A DNA stretch of 64,000 nucleotides from Trachythela sp. YZ-2020 (taxonomy: Eukaryota; Cnidaria; Anthozoa; Malacalcyonacea; Clavulariidae): contig JADLSH010000358.1 in assembly GCA_016169945.1 (NCBI GenBank), positions 4,559,001 through 4,623,000 of the forward strand, in the 5' to 3' direction. Shown one piece after another: positions 10,021 to 21,090 of the stretch. Numbering within the stretch: position 1 is the stretch's first letter; every line of letters starts with the position of its first letter. A program made the position numbers and the translations under genes. The notes beneath the pieces were generated by a model. The model ran no database searches. It was given only the letters and a program-made list of their open reading frames with translations, and was not told where the DNA came from.

Positions 10021-12015
10021 TACTTTTTCGAAGATAATCCTAATTCTATGTGGGAGATTTGGAAGAAATTGTTTACGGAAGTACTAAATAAACATGCACC
10101 TATTCAACACAAAAGGATCAGATCAAAAAAAGTCCCATGGATTACTAATGAGATAAAAAAGCTTATACATAAGACGGGTAGATTTAAGAGAAAAGCCATA
10201 GTGATTGATTGGGGAGTGTATGAACAAACCAGAAATAGAGTAAATATACAAATAAGAAAGGCCAAAAAAGATTATTACTCCAACAAAATTGCTGGTCAAA
10301 AACAAAATCCAAAAGAGGCTTGGAAAACAATAAACAATTTACTAGGCAAACAAAACAAACCAACAAAAGTAAATGAGTTTAATGTAAATGTAAATATTAA
10401 TTTAGCAAATTCTAAAGACATTGCAGAGGGCTTCAATGAATTCTTTTCAAATATTGGTTCTGACTTAGCTAGCAAAATTGATACGTCAAATTGCAATTTT
10501 CAAGAATATATTAAGAAACATAAATCAGAATTCACAGGTTTGAGTCAATTACTACCAACAAAGTTCACCATCTCCTGCATGGCCTTTCCAGTGCAAAGGC
10601 CACTGGCATTGATAAAATTTCAAGTGAAATTTTAAAACTAGCAGCACCTGCTATCGCCAGTTCATTAACTTATTTCTTTAATCAGGCTATTGCACTATGC
10701 ACTTTTCCTGATGAGTGGAAAATGGCAAGAGTATGACCTCTTTATATAAATGGCGCAAAAAATATGCCTGGTAACTACATACTATATGATTATTTGACAA
10801 AATTTAAACTACTTAGTGATTGTCAATTTGGCTTTCGTAAATCTCACTCAACTGCTACAGCATTATTAGACTGTACTAATAGTTAGTATATGAATATTGA
10901 CAAAAACTATTCAACTTGGTAGTACTAATTGCATTTGATACTGTCGATCACCAGATTTTACTAAAAAACTCGAACTTTATGGTTTAAAAGGAGATGCTTT
11001 ATCTCTACTAAAATCGTACTTGATGAATCGCACCCAGATATGCCAAGTAAATGGAGCTACTGTATCTCATCAGAGAGATTGATTAAGTGTGATGTGCCAC
11101 AAGGCTGTATTTTAGGGCCTTTACTCTTTTTGTTATATATTAATGACCTGCCTCAGTGTTTAAACAAAACAAAACCTCGATTGTTTGCTGATGATACAAA
11201 CCTAACAGCTGCTGGTCAATCTATAAATGATGTTGAAGCTGCAATGAATTCTGATTTAGAAAAACTTAGGAAATGGTTAATTGCCAATAAACTACGTTTA
11301 AATGTAGCTAAGACTGAATTTATGTTAATTGGATCTAAATCAATGATAAAAAGTGTTTCAAATATACAGCCAAACATTACCATTGAAAACAAACCAATTA
11401 GACAAGTTTACGATTGCAAAACTCTTGGAGTGACTGTCGACCAGCCAGTTTGTCTTGGAAGAAAAATACTGAAAAAGTTTGCAAGAAAATAGCATCGGGA
11501 ATATCACTATATCATGCGCTATTCGTCGAGTAAAATAATTTGTTGAGAAAGATACGCGTGTTTCTATATATAATTCTATTGTTCGCCCACACTTTACTTA
11601 TTGCTGTGAAGTATGGGATCGGTTTGGTGAAAAACGCCTCCAAAAGCTCCAAAACAGAGCTGCTCGAATCATAATGAATATGAGCAATGATGTGGATCAT
11701 CATGTTGCTTTAGATGCTTTAGGCTGGAAGTCACCTAAAACGGAAAGAATAAAGGCTAAGTCAAAACTGATGTTTAAATTGTTGAATAAAATGGGTCCTA
11801 AATCACTTACTGATTTATTTACTTTAAAAAATGAAATGACAAATTATGAACTTCGAGGTATTGAAAGTACTCTTTTCTTACCACAGCCACGTAGGCTTCT
11901 AATAGCATGAAAAAAAGTTTCATGTTTGACAGGGCACACATTTGTAAATAGATATGTTTCACTATACGTTTTTCTATACCTTATATTCTTGTACCTATAT
12001 AACTTTCTTACTATA

Positions 12016-12353
12016 CAGGGTGTCCCCAAAAAAAGTGACACTATAGAAATTATCTCATTGTTCTTAAACCGCTCTTAAACGCGCGTGATTACACACCTGG
12101 GAATTTAATAAAATTCGGTATTAGGGTAAATTGTGTTACAACAAATACTCGTTGCTCTGTAGTCAATTGAACCATTGTTGTTACTCCAACTGATCGTATG
12201 ATTTACATGTAATTTGATTTTTATGGTAATAGGAGTTATTTTAAATTCCAGAAGCAGAAGTTTATGCACTTGTGGGTTTAGCATAGTGCTCGGGCATTCA
12301 AATTATAACAATAGGATAATTTCTATAGTGTCACTTTTTTTTGGGACACCCTG
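12016..12353. mobile_element. Mariner-type MITE 1
   Basis: Ends are CAGGGTGTCCCCAAAAAAAG and its inverse, flanked by TA on both sides (12014-12015 and 12354-12355). Sequence inside each end is shared with MITE 2 in inverted arrangement, so it is an internally deleted relative. No coding capacity. Confidence 0.85.
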
Positions 12354-12377
12354 TAGATAGTAGGCTAATACAGCATA

Positions 12378-12446
12378 CAGGGTGTATAAAAAAAACTGAG
12401 ACCTTTAGAAATTCACCTTATTGTTATAATTTGAATGCCTGAGTAC
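12378..12446. mobile_element. Fragment of a mariner-type MITE end
   Basis: Starts TA-CAGGGTGTATAAAAAAAACT and runs about 70 bp, with the same inner block (TTATTGTTATAATTTGAATG) as MITE 2. It then meets MITE 2 directly, so it is a truncated older copy. Confidence 0.6.
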
Positions 12447-12448
12447 TA

Positions 12449-12918
12449 CAGGGTGTCCCCCAAAAAAGTGACACTATAGAAATTATCCTATTGTTATAAT
12501 TTGAATGCCTGAGCACTATGCTAAACGCACAAGTGCATAAACTTCTGCTTCTGGAATTTAAAATAACTCCTATTACCATAAAAATCAAATTACATGTAAA
12601 TCATACGACCAGTTGGAGTAACAATAATGGTTCAATTGACTACAGAGCAACGAGCAATGTTGAAGGGCACGGCCCATAGCTTAAACATTCATTTAATCAA
12701 TTGTTGTTACGTGTAAAATAAAAAGCAAACCGTTTATTAGTGTAATCGTTTTGCTTGACTCGGGCGTTAAAATATTTGGACGAAGCGAAAACGTTTTAAA
12801 ATGCTTAAATGTAAATACAATTTCATTAAATTCCCAGGTGTGTAATCACGCGCGTTTAAGAGCGGTTTAAGAACAATGAGATAATTTCTATAGTGTCACT
12901 TTTTTTTGGGACACCCTG
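12449..12918. mobile_element. Mariner-type MITE 2
   Basis: A 470 bp element bounded by CAGGGTGTCCC termini with TA duplications at 12447-12448 and 12919-12920. The inner TIR continues as GTGACACTATAGAAATTAT. It lies inside the 3' region of the LINE. Confidence 0.85.
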
Positions 12919-13044
12919 TATACTATATTTTTGTAATCTTATTGTCGTACACGCCCCTTGTGGAAATCAGCCTATAGGTTGAAAATGGTTAGCGTGTTTA
13001 AATAAAGTTTTTCTATCTTCTATCTCTATCTTCTATCTAATATA

Positions 13045-13473
13045 GAGAACCTTTGAAGACCAGGTCCATCTTCCTTTGGTTCGGGGCCATTAGTATGGCC
13101 ATCTACGAACGCTATCGCAATCTTGTATCGTTGACCATATCTTTCTAACAACGTTCGTACATTGAAAGACAACTACTCGTCAATTCTTTCACTTGCCCAG
13201 ATGTATATTAGTCGTTTTTCGTTGAAATAGATTTTCAAACGCGCGTATAAAATCACAGTTCCGTGTTGGATCGCCGTCGAAAATGGGGACGTTAGGTTGT
13301 GGGAGAATTAGCGCTAAAATGTTTTGTTGCTGGTGTTCGAGGAGTTGTTGAAAGGCAAAACTTTGACGTTCTTGGGAATCTAAAATTCTACCTAGCATTT
13401 GATTATTGTCTCTTGCGGCTGAAAATTGAGCATTGTTCCAATCTTGCGCGGTTGGATTTAAATTTTCGGGCAT
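13045..13473 (-). pseudogene. BEL/Pao gag, N-terminal part
   Basis: Minus frame 13473-13189 reads a Gln-rich helical segment and then VPIFDGDPTRNCDFIRAFEN, the diagnostic DUF1759 core of BEL/Pao gag. In another frame below 13160 the protein continues as LLERYGQRYKIAIAFVDG to about 13045. There the LINE begins, and the remainder resumes at 10020. At least one frameshift plus the insertion show it is dead. Confidence 0.75.
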
Positions 13474-13643
13474 AGAACTTGGTGTTTGGATAAGCGGGCT
13501 AGGAAGGATTTGAAGACTGTTCCGAACTTCTAGAGATTAGCTGCGCTTCGTTAACTTAATTTACGTTTGCCAAACTAGTTCGCGTGACATTTTGTACAGA
13601 AATAACCGCAGGGATTGGTAAATCATGAGAGTTTTCCGCTAAG

Positions 13644-14048
13644 TTGTCAATAAACATGTTTCAAATTAAAACCAAACATAGGTATGATTTGCGAGGTAGG
13701 CCTAATAACAATAATTATGCTCTTGATAAACCCGAAACAAACTTTATAAAAAGGAGTATTAGTTACTCAGCGGCGTCATTGTGGAATAACTTACCAGGCA
13801 CAGCCAAAGAAAAAGGCATAAGCTTTAACAAATTCAAATCTATTCTTGACCGCTCCTGATTCTTCTAAAATATAATTATCTATTTTGTAATTCTTTTTCA
13901 TATTTTTTAATAGTGTATATAGACTACAGAGTGATTAGTGCATTCTTAGTTGATAATTATGTTAACAAACGGCCCCTTGAAAAGCAGGTACCTATGAGCC
14001 CTGAAAGGTTTCCGTTTTTCAATATTTTTAAATAAATAAATAATAAAG
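13644..14048 (+). pseudogene. LINE C-terminus and 3' UTR (second LINE copy)
   Basis: Encodes a short carboxy-terminal block with KTKHRYDLRGRPNNNNYALD and SYSAASLWNNLPG, the usual end of CR1/Jockey-like ORF2 proteins, with a stop at 13857-13859. The following UTR holds ACGGCCCCTTGAAAAGCAGG and an AAATAAATAAATAATAAA tail. The same UTR motif recurs at about 55.77 kb, so both belong to one LINE family. Confidence 0.7.
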
Positions 14049-14289
14049 TTGACACTTTCGTGTGTTTCGTCAAGGAGATAAATTAGAAGGGCATTAAACG
14101 CCTTAATTTACCAAGTATTTGCATAAAATAAGCACACACAATACGTGCAGTATAAGGGAACCAGGTGTAGAAATTAATGGAATAATTCCTTAGCTATATA
14201 GCTATATTTCTTACATTAATTTGTTGTCTTAGTATATGCTATATATGCGAGAGAATTTGCACATTATACTGTACTATCCTTAAATGTGT

Positions 14290-15601
14290 TCATTACACAC
14301 TAGGCAAGCAAAGCAACGCGGGCAAGGTTTTATGTCCATCTGCCGATCCTCTGATATTTGATGCGTGAGTGTAAATACATTCCAACGAACGGCATCATCT
14401 CGGTCTCGTGCTCATCGACTGTCCCACCTTTGACGTAGGCCAATCTATATTTGCTTGTCGCAAATACTGGCGTGTCAGCATGTAATAAAATATCTTCGGC
14501 GAAGTGAGTTTTAGGTGCTGGAAAGTGTACAGGTTCGCCTTCGAGCAATAACAGGAGATCATGCCATGGAATTATTTCGTCATTCCATCGGAAATCGTTG
14601 AGAAATATGCACTCAGCTTCCTGGACTCCTACCCACGCGAAAGTGCCCGAAGCGGGATTAGTAAAGGTGTGATAGATCATGTTTAAGGGTTTAAGTAGAA
14701 ACGTTTTACCGCAATTAGCCGGACCGCATGATGTTGCGATATTTTCCCCGTCCTTTTTCCAATAGCGTATAAATAGCAATAGCAAATTCTCGCACTCCCA
14801 TGCCGTTAGTTGTTAAAACTTCTTCGGCGCATTGCAACCAACGACCTTGACAGTCCTCAACGCACTCGCTTTGCACGGCTTCTGTAAGCAATTCGATGCG
14901 TGTCTTCTTGCTTCTTTCCAAATTTGCCTCTGCATTCAACATGTCCCACGTAGTTTTTATTATATGGGCAACAACTTTCGGTTGTCTGTTCATTATGAAC
15001 TCCGCAAGATCAGACTTCCCTTCAGGTTTTTGCTGCTGGGCAATAGCAAGCAATGCCGTGCGAGTCTTTATCGACTTTGCTTCAATAAGTTCCGACACTT
15101 GGAAAGATGTCATCCTCTTTTTGCGTTTTCTTGAGATTGTCGACATCGTCTCATCGCCCTCGCTGTCGGATTCATCTCTTCCAGTGGTTGTTGCAACACT
15201 AGCAGAATCTGTCCTTGGTGGCTCAGCATTTGTCAAGTCAGGATGACCATGGCTTTGTAGGTACTCACGGTCGGACTTAGTGACATATTCCCAGGCACTG
15301 AAATAGTTGTGATGTGCGGATGAAAAATGCACCGAAACTTCGAAGTGATCCATCAGGAACCTCTTAATTTTTAGCCATCTTTGCTTTCGTTCCAGTTTTA
15401 TAGCAACATGATAATGCTTGCCACCATTCTCGTGATCTTCGAGACAACAACACCACTGTATAATGCTTCAGCAAATTCTCTTCTTGAAGGAAATTTTGTT
15501 AAATCTGCTTGGCTATATGTTATTAGAAAAACCAATCTGGTATCGCGCGCTCGAAGGCTGTCACTCGCCATTAGACAATACTTCTGACTAATTACTAACA
15601 C
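14290..15601 (-). pseudogene. HUH endonuclease-SF3 helicase (Rep-like) pseudogene
   Basis: Three overlapping frames read as one gene. The N-terminal part (15601-15400) leads to an HxH box (GGKHYHVAIKLERKQRW, about 15407) typical of HUH rolling-circle endonucleases. A middle region (15353-14740) has a basic, nuclear-signal-like patch ISRKRKKRM and helical sequence. The C-terminal part (14728-14330) is a superfamily 3 helicase core: Walker A GPANCGKT, a Walker B region around CIFLNDFRW and a motif C region TPVFATSKY. A cysteine-rich end (CPRCFACLVC) follows. Frameshifts near 15430, 14728 and 14340 break it. HUH plus SF3 is the arrangement of CRESS-DNA and parvovirus Rep/NS1 proteins and of some eukaryotic HUH-type transposons; I cannot choose among these from sequence alone. 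It lies in the glycosyltransferase intron. Confidence 0.7.
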
Positions 15602-16009
15602 TTGTCGACCTACATATAAATATGACCATGTGCGTATTAATTAAAACGTCACTACTCAGGAATTGGAAACAAAATATATACAATACATTTCTTAATATTC
15701 GTACATAACAAAAACATGATATTCGCGCATACGATCGATTTTAACATACATTTTATAATGTTTTTTAAATTATCAACTACAGAGACAATCCTGGCCAAAA
15801 CCATCGACTACACTCTAATAAATATGTCCCTTTTGACGTTCCTAACTATAAAACGTCTAGGTTTTCTCATCCAATGGCCCCCCTCGCCCCCAAAACAATG
15901 TTGATTCTATGCTAAATGCTTTAAACATGTTATGGGACACCACTCAACATTGTTCGGTGGGGGTAAGGGGGAGGTTCTCTAATTTAGTTACGAGGGGGAG
16001 TTTGTCTAA

Positions 16010-16156
16010 AAGTCGAGGGTCGAGAGTCGAGAGTAAAAGTCGAGAGTCGAGAGTAATAAGTCGAGAGTCGAGAGTAAAAAGTCGAGAGTCGAGAGTAAAA
16101 AGTCGAGAGTCGAGAGTAAAAAGTCGAGAGTCGAGAGTAAAAAGTCGAGAGTCGAA
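16010..16156 (+). repeat. 21 bp minisatellite, left arm
   Basis: About seven units of the type GTCGAGAGTCGAGAGTAAAAA. The right arm (17724-17795) holds a shorter array in inverse orientation, so the array has changed length since the arms formed. Confidence 0.9.
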
Positions 16157-16594
16157 AAATTCACTAGATAAGGCCATATTATAAGATGTAATACTTAGAT
16201 GTATACCCTAGCATAGTTTGCAGGATGAGACACGCTAAATATATCACGAAACATGAAAGACGTCAATTGAAAGTTTTGTAACATCTATTTCAAAATATCA
16301 ATATTTTCCATGACCATGTATTGTATCAGTTCTTCCACATGGAATTCCCACATGAAACCCATGTTTACTGCGATGAGTAATATGACACTGCTACGCAAGC
16401 AAATTTGCATATTTTTGTAGTGTATAAAAGCGTTAAAAATATATACATGTGCGCGAAATAATTTTGCATTTGGAAAGCTATAAAACGAAAGTGTTGTTCC
16501 ATCATTCTTTTTTACTTTGCTGGATATGTGAGTCACCTACATGTAAAGCACAACTCATTTCAACTCACTGCCATTCGAATATTTGTCTTAGTGC

Positions 16595-16847
16595 GTTCTG
16601 GGGTCGGTTGTATCAACGCCGGATAGCACTATCCACCGGATAGCGAATCTTCCAACCTTCCTAAAATTGTCCGTTGATTTGTAATAATCTAGATTAAACC
16701 TTCGCATTGATAAGTTAAAGTTTCTTTTTATTAATTGTGGGGTCTACATTCGTAGTTTTATAGCTTTTGGAGCATTTTTACAACAGTGGAAAAATTCGCT
16801 ATCCGGTGGATAGTGCTATCCGGCCTTGATACAACCGCCCCCAGAAC
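16595..16847. mobile_element. 250 bp MITE in the left fold-back arm
   Basis: TIRs read GTTCTGGGGTCGGTTGTATC at the left and the inverse at the right, and continue into CGGATAGCACTATCCACCGG. The right arm and the solo arm lack it, so it inserted after the fold-back formed. Confidence 0.75.
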
Positions 16848-17723
16848 TCAGACCATGTCTGTTCTGACAATAATATGCATGACAATACTCAATAGTATTC
16901 ATTCACAAATCCCCTATATACACAAATTAGATCTGTTGCGTCCGCTCGCTCGCTTCAGGCTCGCTCGCTACCGCAGCAATTACCAAATAGCTATGAAATC
17001 AAGTCATCAAGACAAGTGTTTTAAATAAGTATAAGCATGCTTTAATATATAAGTGTACTCTTGGGCCTCTTGGCAGGCATTTGCCAGGCAATGAGTTTGA
17101 ACCCGATCGATGTAGAAAGTCTGACAGCCTGGCTTTATGCACATGGCCATGAAACGGAGTATCTTTCGTCCCCTAGTGCAACTCGAAGCACTTCGTTTTT
17201 GATGGAAAAAAACTTCTAGTTTTCTGAAAAAAACTTCTTCTTGGCTGCGTTTGGTTATACGCAATAGTGATACTATTGTCATGCACATTATTGTCAGAAC
17301 AGACATGGTCTCAGTTCTGAACGCACTAAGACAAATATTCGAATGGCAGTGAGTTGAAATGAGTTGTGCTTTACATGTAGGTGACTCACATATTCAGCAA
17401 AGTAAAAAAGATGCCAAATGCAAAATTATTTCGCGCACATGTATATATTTTTAACGCTTTTATACACTACAAAAATATGCAAATTTGCTTGCGTAGCAGT
17501 GTCATATTACTCATCGCAGTAAACATGGGTTTCATGTGGGAATTCCATGTGGAAGAACAATACAATACATGGTCATGGAAAATATTGATATTTTGAAATA
17601 GATGTTACAAAACTTTCAATTGACGTCTTTCATGTTTCGTGATATATTTAGCGTGTCTCATCCTGCAAACTATGCTAGGGTATACATATAAGTATATCTT
17701 ATAATATGGCTTTATCTAGTGAA

Positions 17724-17795
17724 TTTTTCGACTCTCGACTCTCGACTTTTTACTCTCGACTCTCGACTTTTACTCACGACTCTCGACTTTTAGAC
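17724..17795 (-). repeat. Minisatellite, right arm
   Basis: Units of the type CTCTCGACTCTCGACTTTTA, inverse of the left-arm array but with only three to four units. Confidence 0.85.
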
Positions 17796-17812
17796 AAACT
17801 CAGTTACGAGGC

Positions 17813-19915
17813 AACTGAATATGACGAGATAACTGTAAGTGTCGTCGATGTTTTGACCAGGATTGTGGCTCACCTACCTGGGCTGAGCATTAATGCTTTG
17901 TTTACGCAACATATGTCGTAAATGCCATTTGGCATGTTTGTGAAAGTATAATTTCACAGTCATTGGAAAATGTATCCATTTTACATAACTCACCTGCGGT
18001 GCTTTGTTTTTGGCGAGCCAGCATGTCTGAATTTGGTCATGTGAACATGTGTGAAATTATTTTTGGGAAAGCAAGCTACAATCTTGGACTAAACACTTGA
18101 GACCCCTATGGGATCAAATGACATATTCATGAGCTGTCCAAATTTGCCTGTATTCGCCCCATCACCCCCAATTCAATGTTGTTTGGATGAAACGTGTACT
18201 TGGGATATGTGACTATCAAATATGAAAAGAAAATCATGACTGAATAGAGGAAGCAACACATGCATTTTTTGGATTCAAAATTGCACTGGGTCTCAACTAG
18301 TTTTGTCCAAGATTGTAGCTTGGGTACAGGACTGTCTTACCAAACAGACCCGTACACTCAAATGGACCAATGGTTACTTTTAGGAATATGTTAATAATCA
18401 CATTCATACAGCACTCTCCAGGGACTCCCAAGAGAAAGCCCTGGAAATGAGGTTTCAGAACACTTGTATTTTCTACTTTTTTTATGTAACGATTTTTGTT
18501 AAAAAATTAGTAATTACTAGTAATTTAATCTTGAATGTACATGTAGCAGTCTGAATACATATTTGTATTCCACACAATTTGTATGTTACGACATAGTTAC
18601 CGTAATCTCTCTAAGAAGGCTTGTTTTTCCAGGTGCCTTTGGAAGGGGAGGGGTTTATTTGAGAAGGGGGCTTATGTATATTTCTGTAATGTTCAAGCAC
18701 GGTACACAATGTGTAAAGAAATAAAAAATCTTATCAAAACACTTGTGTTTTACTGGGGTAGCTTATTAATAGGGGCTTATTAGGGGGGGGGGTTATTTGA
18801 AAGGGAGGCTTATTTGAGAGGGGGGCTTATTACATAGATTAAGGTAAACTAAAATACACTGACAAAACAATACCCTTAACAAAGACTCGCAGAATCAAAC
18901 AATACCCTTAACAAAGAATCATAGTTTGTATTGCATGTTCAAGCCAAATGTAATATTTAGCAGCCTTGCAGTTTGGTCCAAAACTTACATTTCCATACAT
19001 GTTTATAGCTGGGGTAAATCTAACATGTCACAGTATTTATTGCAAATATATATGTCAATAAATCTATCAATGGCCATTTTGGAAAGATTGCCGCCACAAA
19101 ACAATATACTACCCTGGATGTCAAGGAGAATAAGCTTTTTCTCTGATTTCACAAACGAGAAATGAGAAAGACACTCAGCTTTTTGACGAAATTCATTGTC
19201 TAGCTGTAATGAATTCATTCTCCATTTTTGGCTTCTTTACTTATTGATAGTTTGTTGAGCATATATTCCAAATGGTACATTTTATATCCACTTTTATTTA
19301 TCTTACTACTCTATCCCTAATCTGTTGTTTGTTTTCTTTTTGGTAAGTAAGTATTTCTTGATCACCAGTTTTTTGCTTGCGTTTTGTTTGTCTTGTGATG
19401 TACTATCGCAAAAACCTGAAGAAAAGCAAGCAGTTCGCTTGTTTTTTGACCAGAACATTGACTGGAGGTCAAAGGTGAACATGTCGACTATTATTCATGT
19501 TCTTTGTCAATCATTTCATTTCTTTCGTAGTTTCAGGGTTTCGAAGATGAGAACTTCTTTAATACTAACTTCCTGCTTGCTGTGAGTGAGCTTATGGTAC
19601 TTGGTATGGTAATTGGGTGCCTATACCGATCTCTGCGCCAGACACCGATGAGCTAAGTCGCCGGCCAAGTTTCTCTTTCTTTCTTTTGCCTTCTTTTTCT
19701 TTTTCTTTTTTCTTTTTTTCGTGATTCGTTCTAAAATTTCCCCTTAAATTTTACACTTGGCCGTTTGCTGTCTTGTACTAAATGGCAAATTAGTGTTGAC
19801 TAAATGTAATGACTACCTTTTAGCAAATGCTACGAGTACGACTACGGTGCAGTACGACTATACAGATACGAGTACGAGCTACGAGACGAAACGCCGTACG
19901 CGTTGATTACGCGAT
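17813..19915. other. Intronic, no gene recognised
   Basis: AT-rich, with G-rich imperfect repeats of GGGGCTTATTTGAGA near 18640-18830, a pyrimidine-rich block near 19665-19725, and short TACGAGTACGACTA-like repeats near 19830-19880. No coding signal that I trust. Confidence 0.4.
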
Positions 19916-20097
19916 CTAAGTAAAGTCGTGTAATTGTGTGTTAGTTCTACGAATTTCGCTAAATCTCATTACAGATTTGATAGACTGCGTACCCACGAAT
20001 AACTCGACTACTGAAATGCCCGACTTGATAAACTGTTTCGTTGTGCAACAATGAACCCAGTGTTTTTCAAAACGGCGTTCCCAGACAAGAAATCGTT

Positions 20098-21090
20098 TCA
20101 TACTCTGGGAATGTCCAACGAGTTTAGCATTACAGGAATATCATCATTTATCTTATGAAGATTATGCTTTGATCCAACGTACATAAATTTGGTTTTGGTT
20201 GAATGGTGCTGTAAATTGTTACTTATTAGCCACTGGCTAATTTTATTCAAATCGCTGTTTAAGTTGAAAATAAGTTCTGCAGAATCCTTTGCGGTTGAAA
20301 ACATCTGCGTATCATCAGCATATAAGCACGGGGTGGTGTTATCGAGACAATCTGGGAGATCGTTAATGTAAAGTAAAAACAATAATGGTCCTAAGATGGA
20401 TCCCTGAGGGACCCCACAGACTATCTTTTTGGGTGTTGATGTCGTGCCGTTGACAAAACACACTTGTTCCCTATCAGAAATGTAGGATTCAAATTGTTCT
20501 TTCATTTTGCGTAATAAGATATTGTGATTAATTGAATCAAAAGCTTTCCGAATATCAAGAAAAACTACACCATTCAAGTCGCCATTATCCATATTTTCGT
20601 ACCATGCTTCACACATTTGAATAAGTGCAGTCAAAGTCGAATTCTTTGGGCGGAAACCAGATTGATACTTAGAAAGCAAGGAGTTCTCACTAAAAAATTC
20701 ATACAATTGGTTGAAAACAGAACGCTCAAAAATTTTGCTAATAATTGGTAAAATTGAAATTGGGCGATAATTTTCGCATTTTTGCCTGTCTTCAGATTTA
20801 AAAATCGGTAATACCCAAGCCTTTTTCCATTCGTCTACATGGATTCCAGTTCTAATCGAGAGGTTAAATATAATTACTTCAGCTGAAATTTTAAGTGCCC
20901 TTGCTGGAATAGTGTCAATGCCTGTCGACTTTGATGTTTTAAGTCTATATAACTGAAGGAATACATCATGCACATTAATTTCGGAAAATTTAAATTGTAT
21001 ATCTGATCGATTACTCACGAAGGTACAAGCATGCACGTGTTCGGTACAAAGGACTATTGTATACTGTGACAACCATAGGATGCTATTCAT
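20098..21090 (-). pseudogene. CR1/Jockey-like LINE reverse transcriptase
   Basis: A 330-codon open frame covers most of an RT domain. In order it reads: a linker with KSTGIDTIPARALKI; ENYRPISILPIISKIFE (motifs 1-2); KYQSGFRPKNSTLTAL; motif A with VVFLDIRKAFDSINH; motif B GVPQGSILGPLLFLLYINDL; and catalytic YADDTQ in motif C. Endonuclease and C-terminal thumb parts are absent, and the segment between motif A and the SYISDREQ block is shorter than usual. It therefore looks 5' and 3' truncated with a small internal deletion. The catalytic aspartates remain. Antisense to the host gene, in its intron. Confidence 0.85.

Larger units (their letters stand above)
10021..13044 (+). mobile_element. 5'-truncated CR1/Jockey-like LINE inserted in BEL/Pao gag
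   Basis: Coding remains run 10021-11940 with stops and frameshifts. They comprise a linker after the missing endonuclease (APIQHKRIRSKKVPWITNEI), RT blocks including QFGFRKSHSTATALLD, the motif VPQGCILGPLLFLLYINDLP, the catalytic FADDTN box (about 11190) and the thumb motif VRPHFTYCCEVWD. The 3' UTR resumes after inserted MITEs at about 12919. It contains the segment CCCCTTGTGGAAATCAGCC, an AATAAA and a terminal TTCTATC-type microsatellite tail, as expected of CR1/L2-type LINEs. It lies antisense to the BEL/Pao gag it interrupts. Dead copy. Confidence 0.8.
15984..17812. mobile_element. 1.8 kb fold-back element with minisatellite arms
   Basis: Sequence from GTTACGAGGGGGAGTTTGTC inward is repeated in inverse at the right end (TTTAGACAAACTCAGTTACGAG). 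Each arm starts with a TCGA-rich minisatellite followed by about 430 bp of unique arm sequence, for example the block TTTGCAGGATGAGACACGC. The spacer is about 700 bp. The left arm carries a 250 bp MITE near the spacer. No transposase is visible. A solo arm lies at 416-1000. Confidence 0.8.

Noticed and set aside
15909..16184. A Ser/Arg-rich protein
   Set aside because: It is translation of the 21 bp minisatellite; the opposite-strand Leu/Asp/Ser frame has the same origin.
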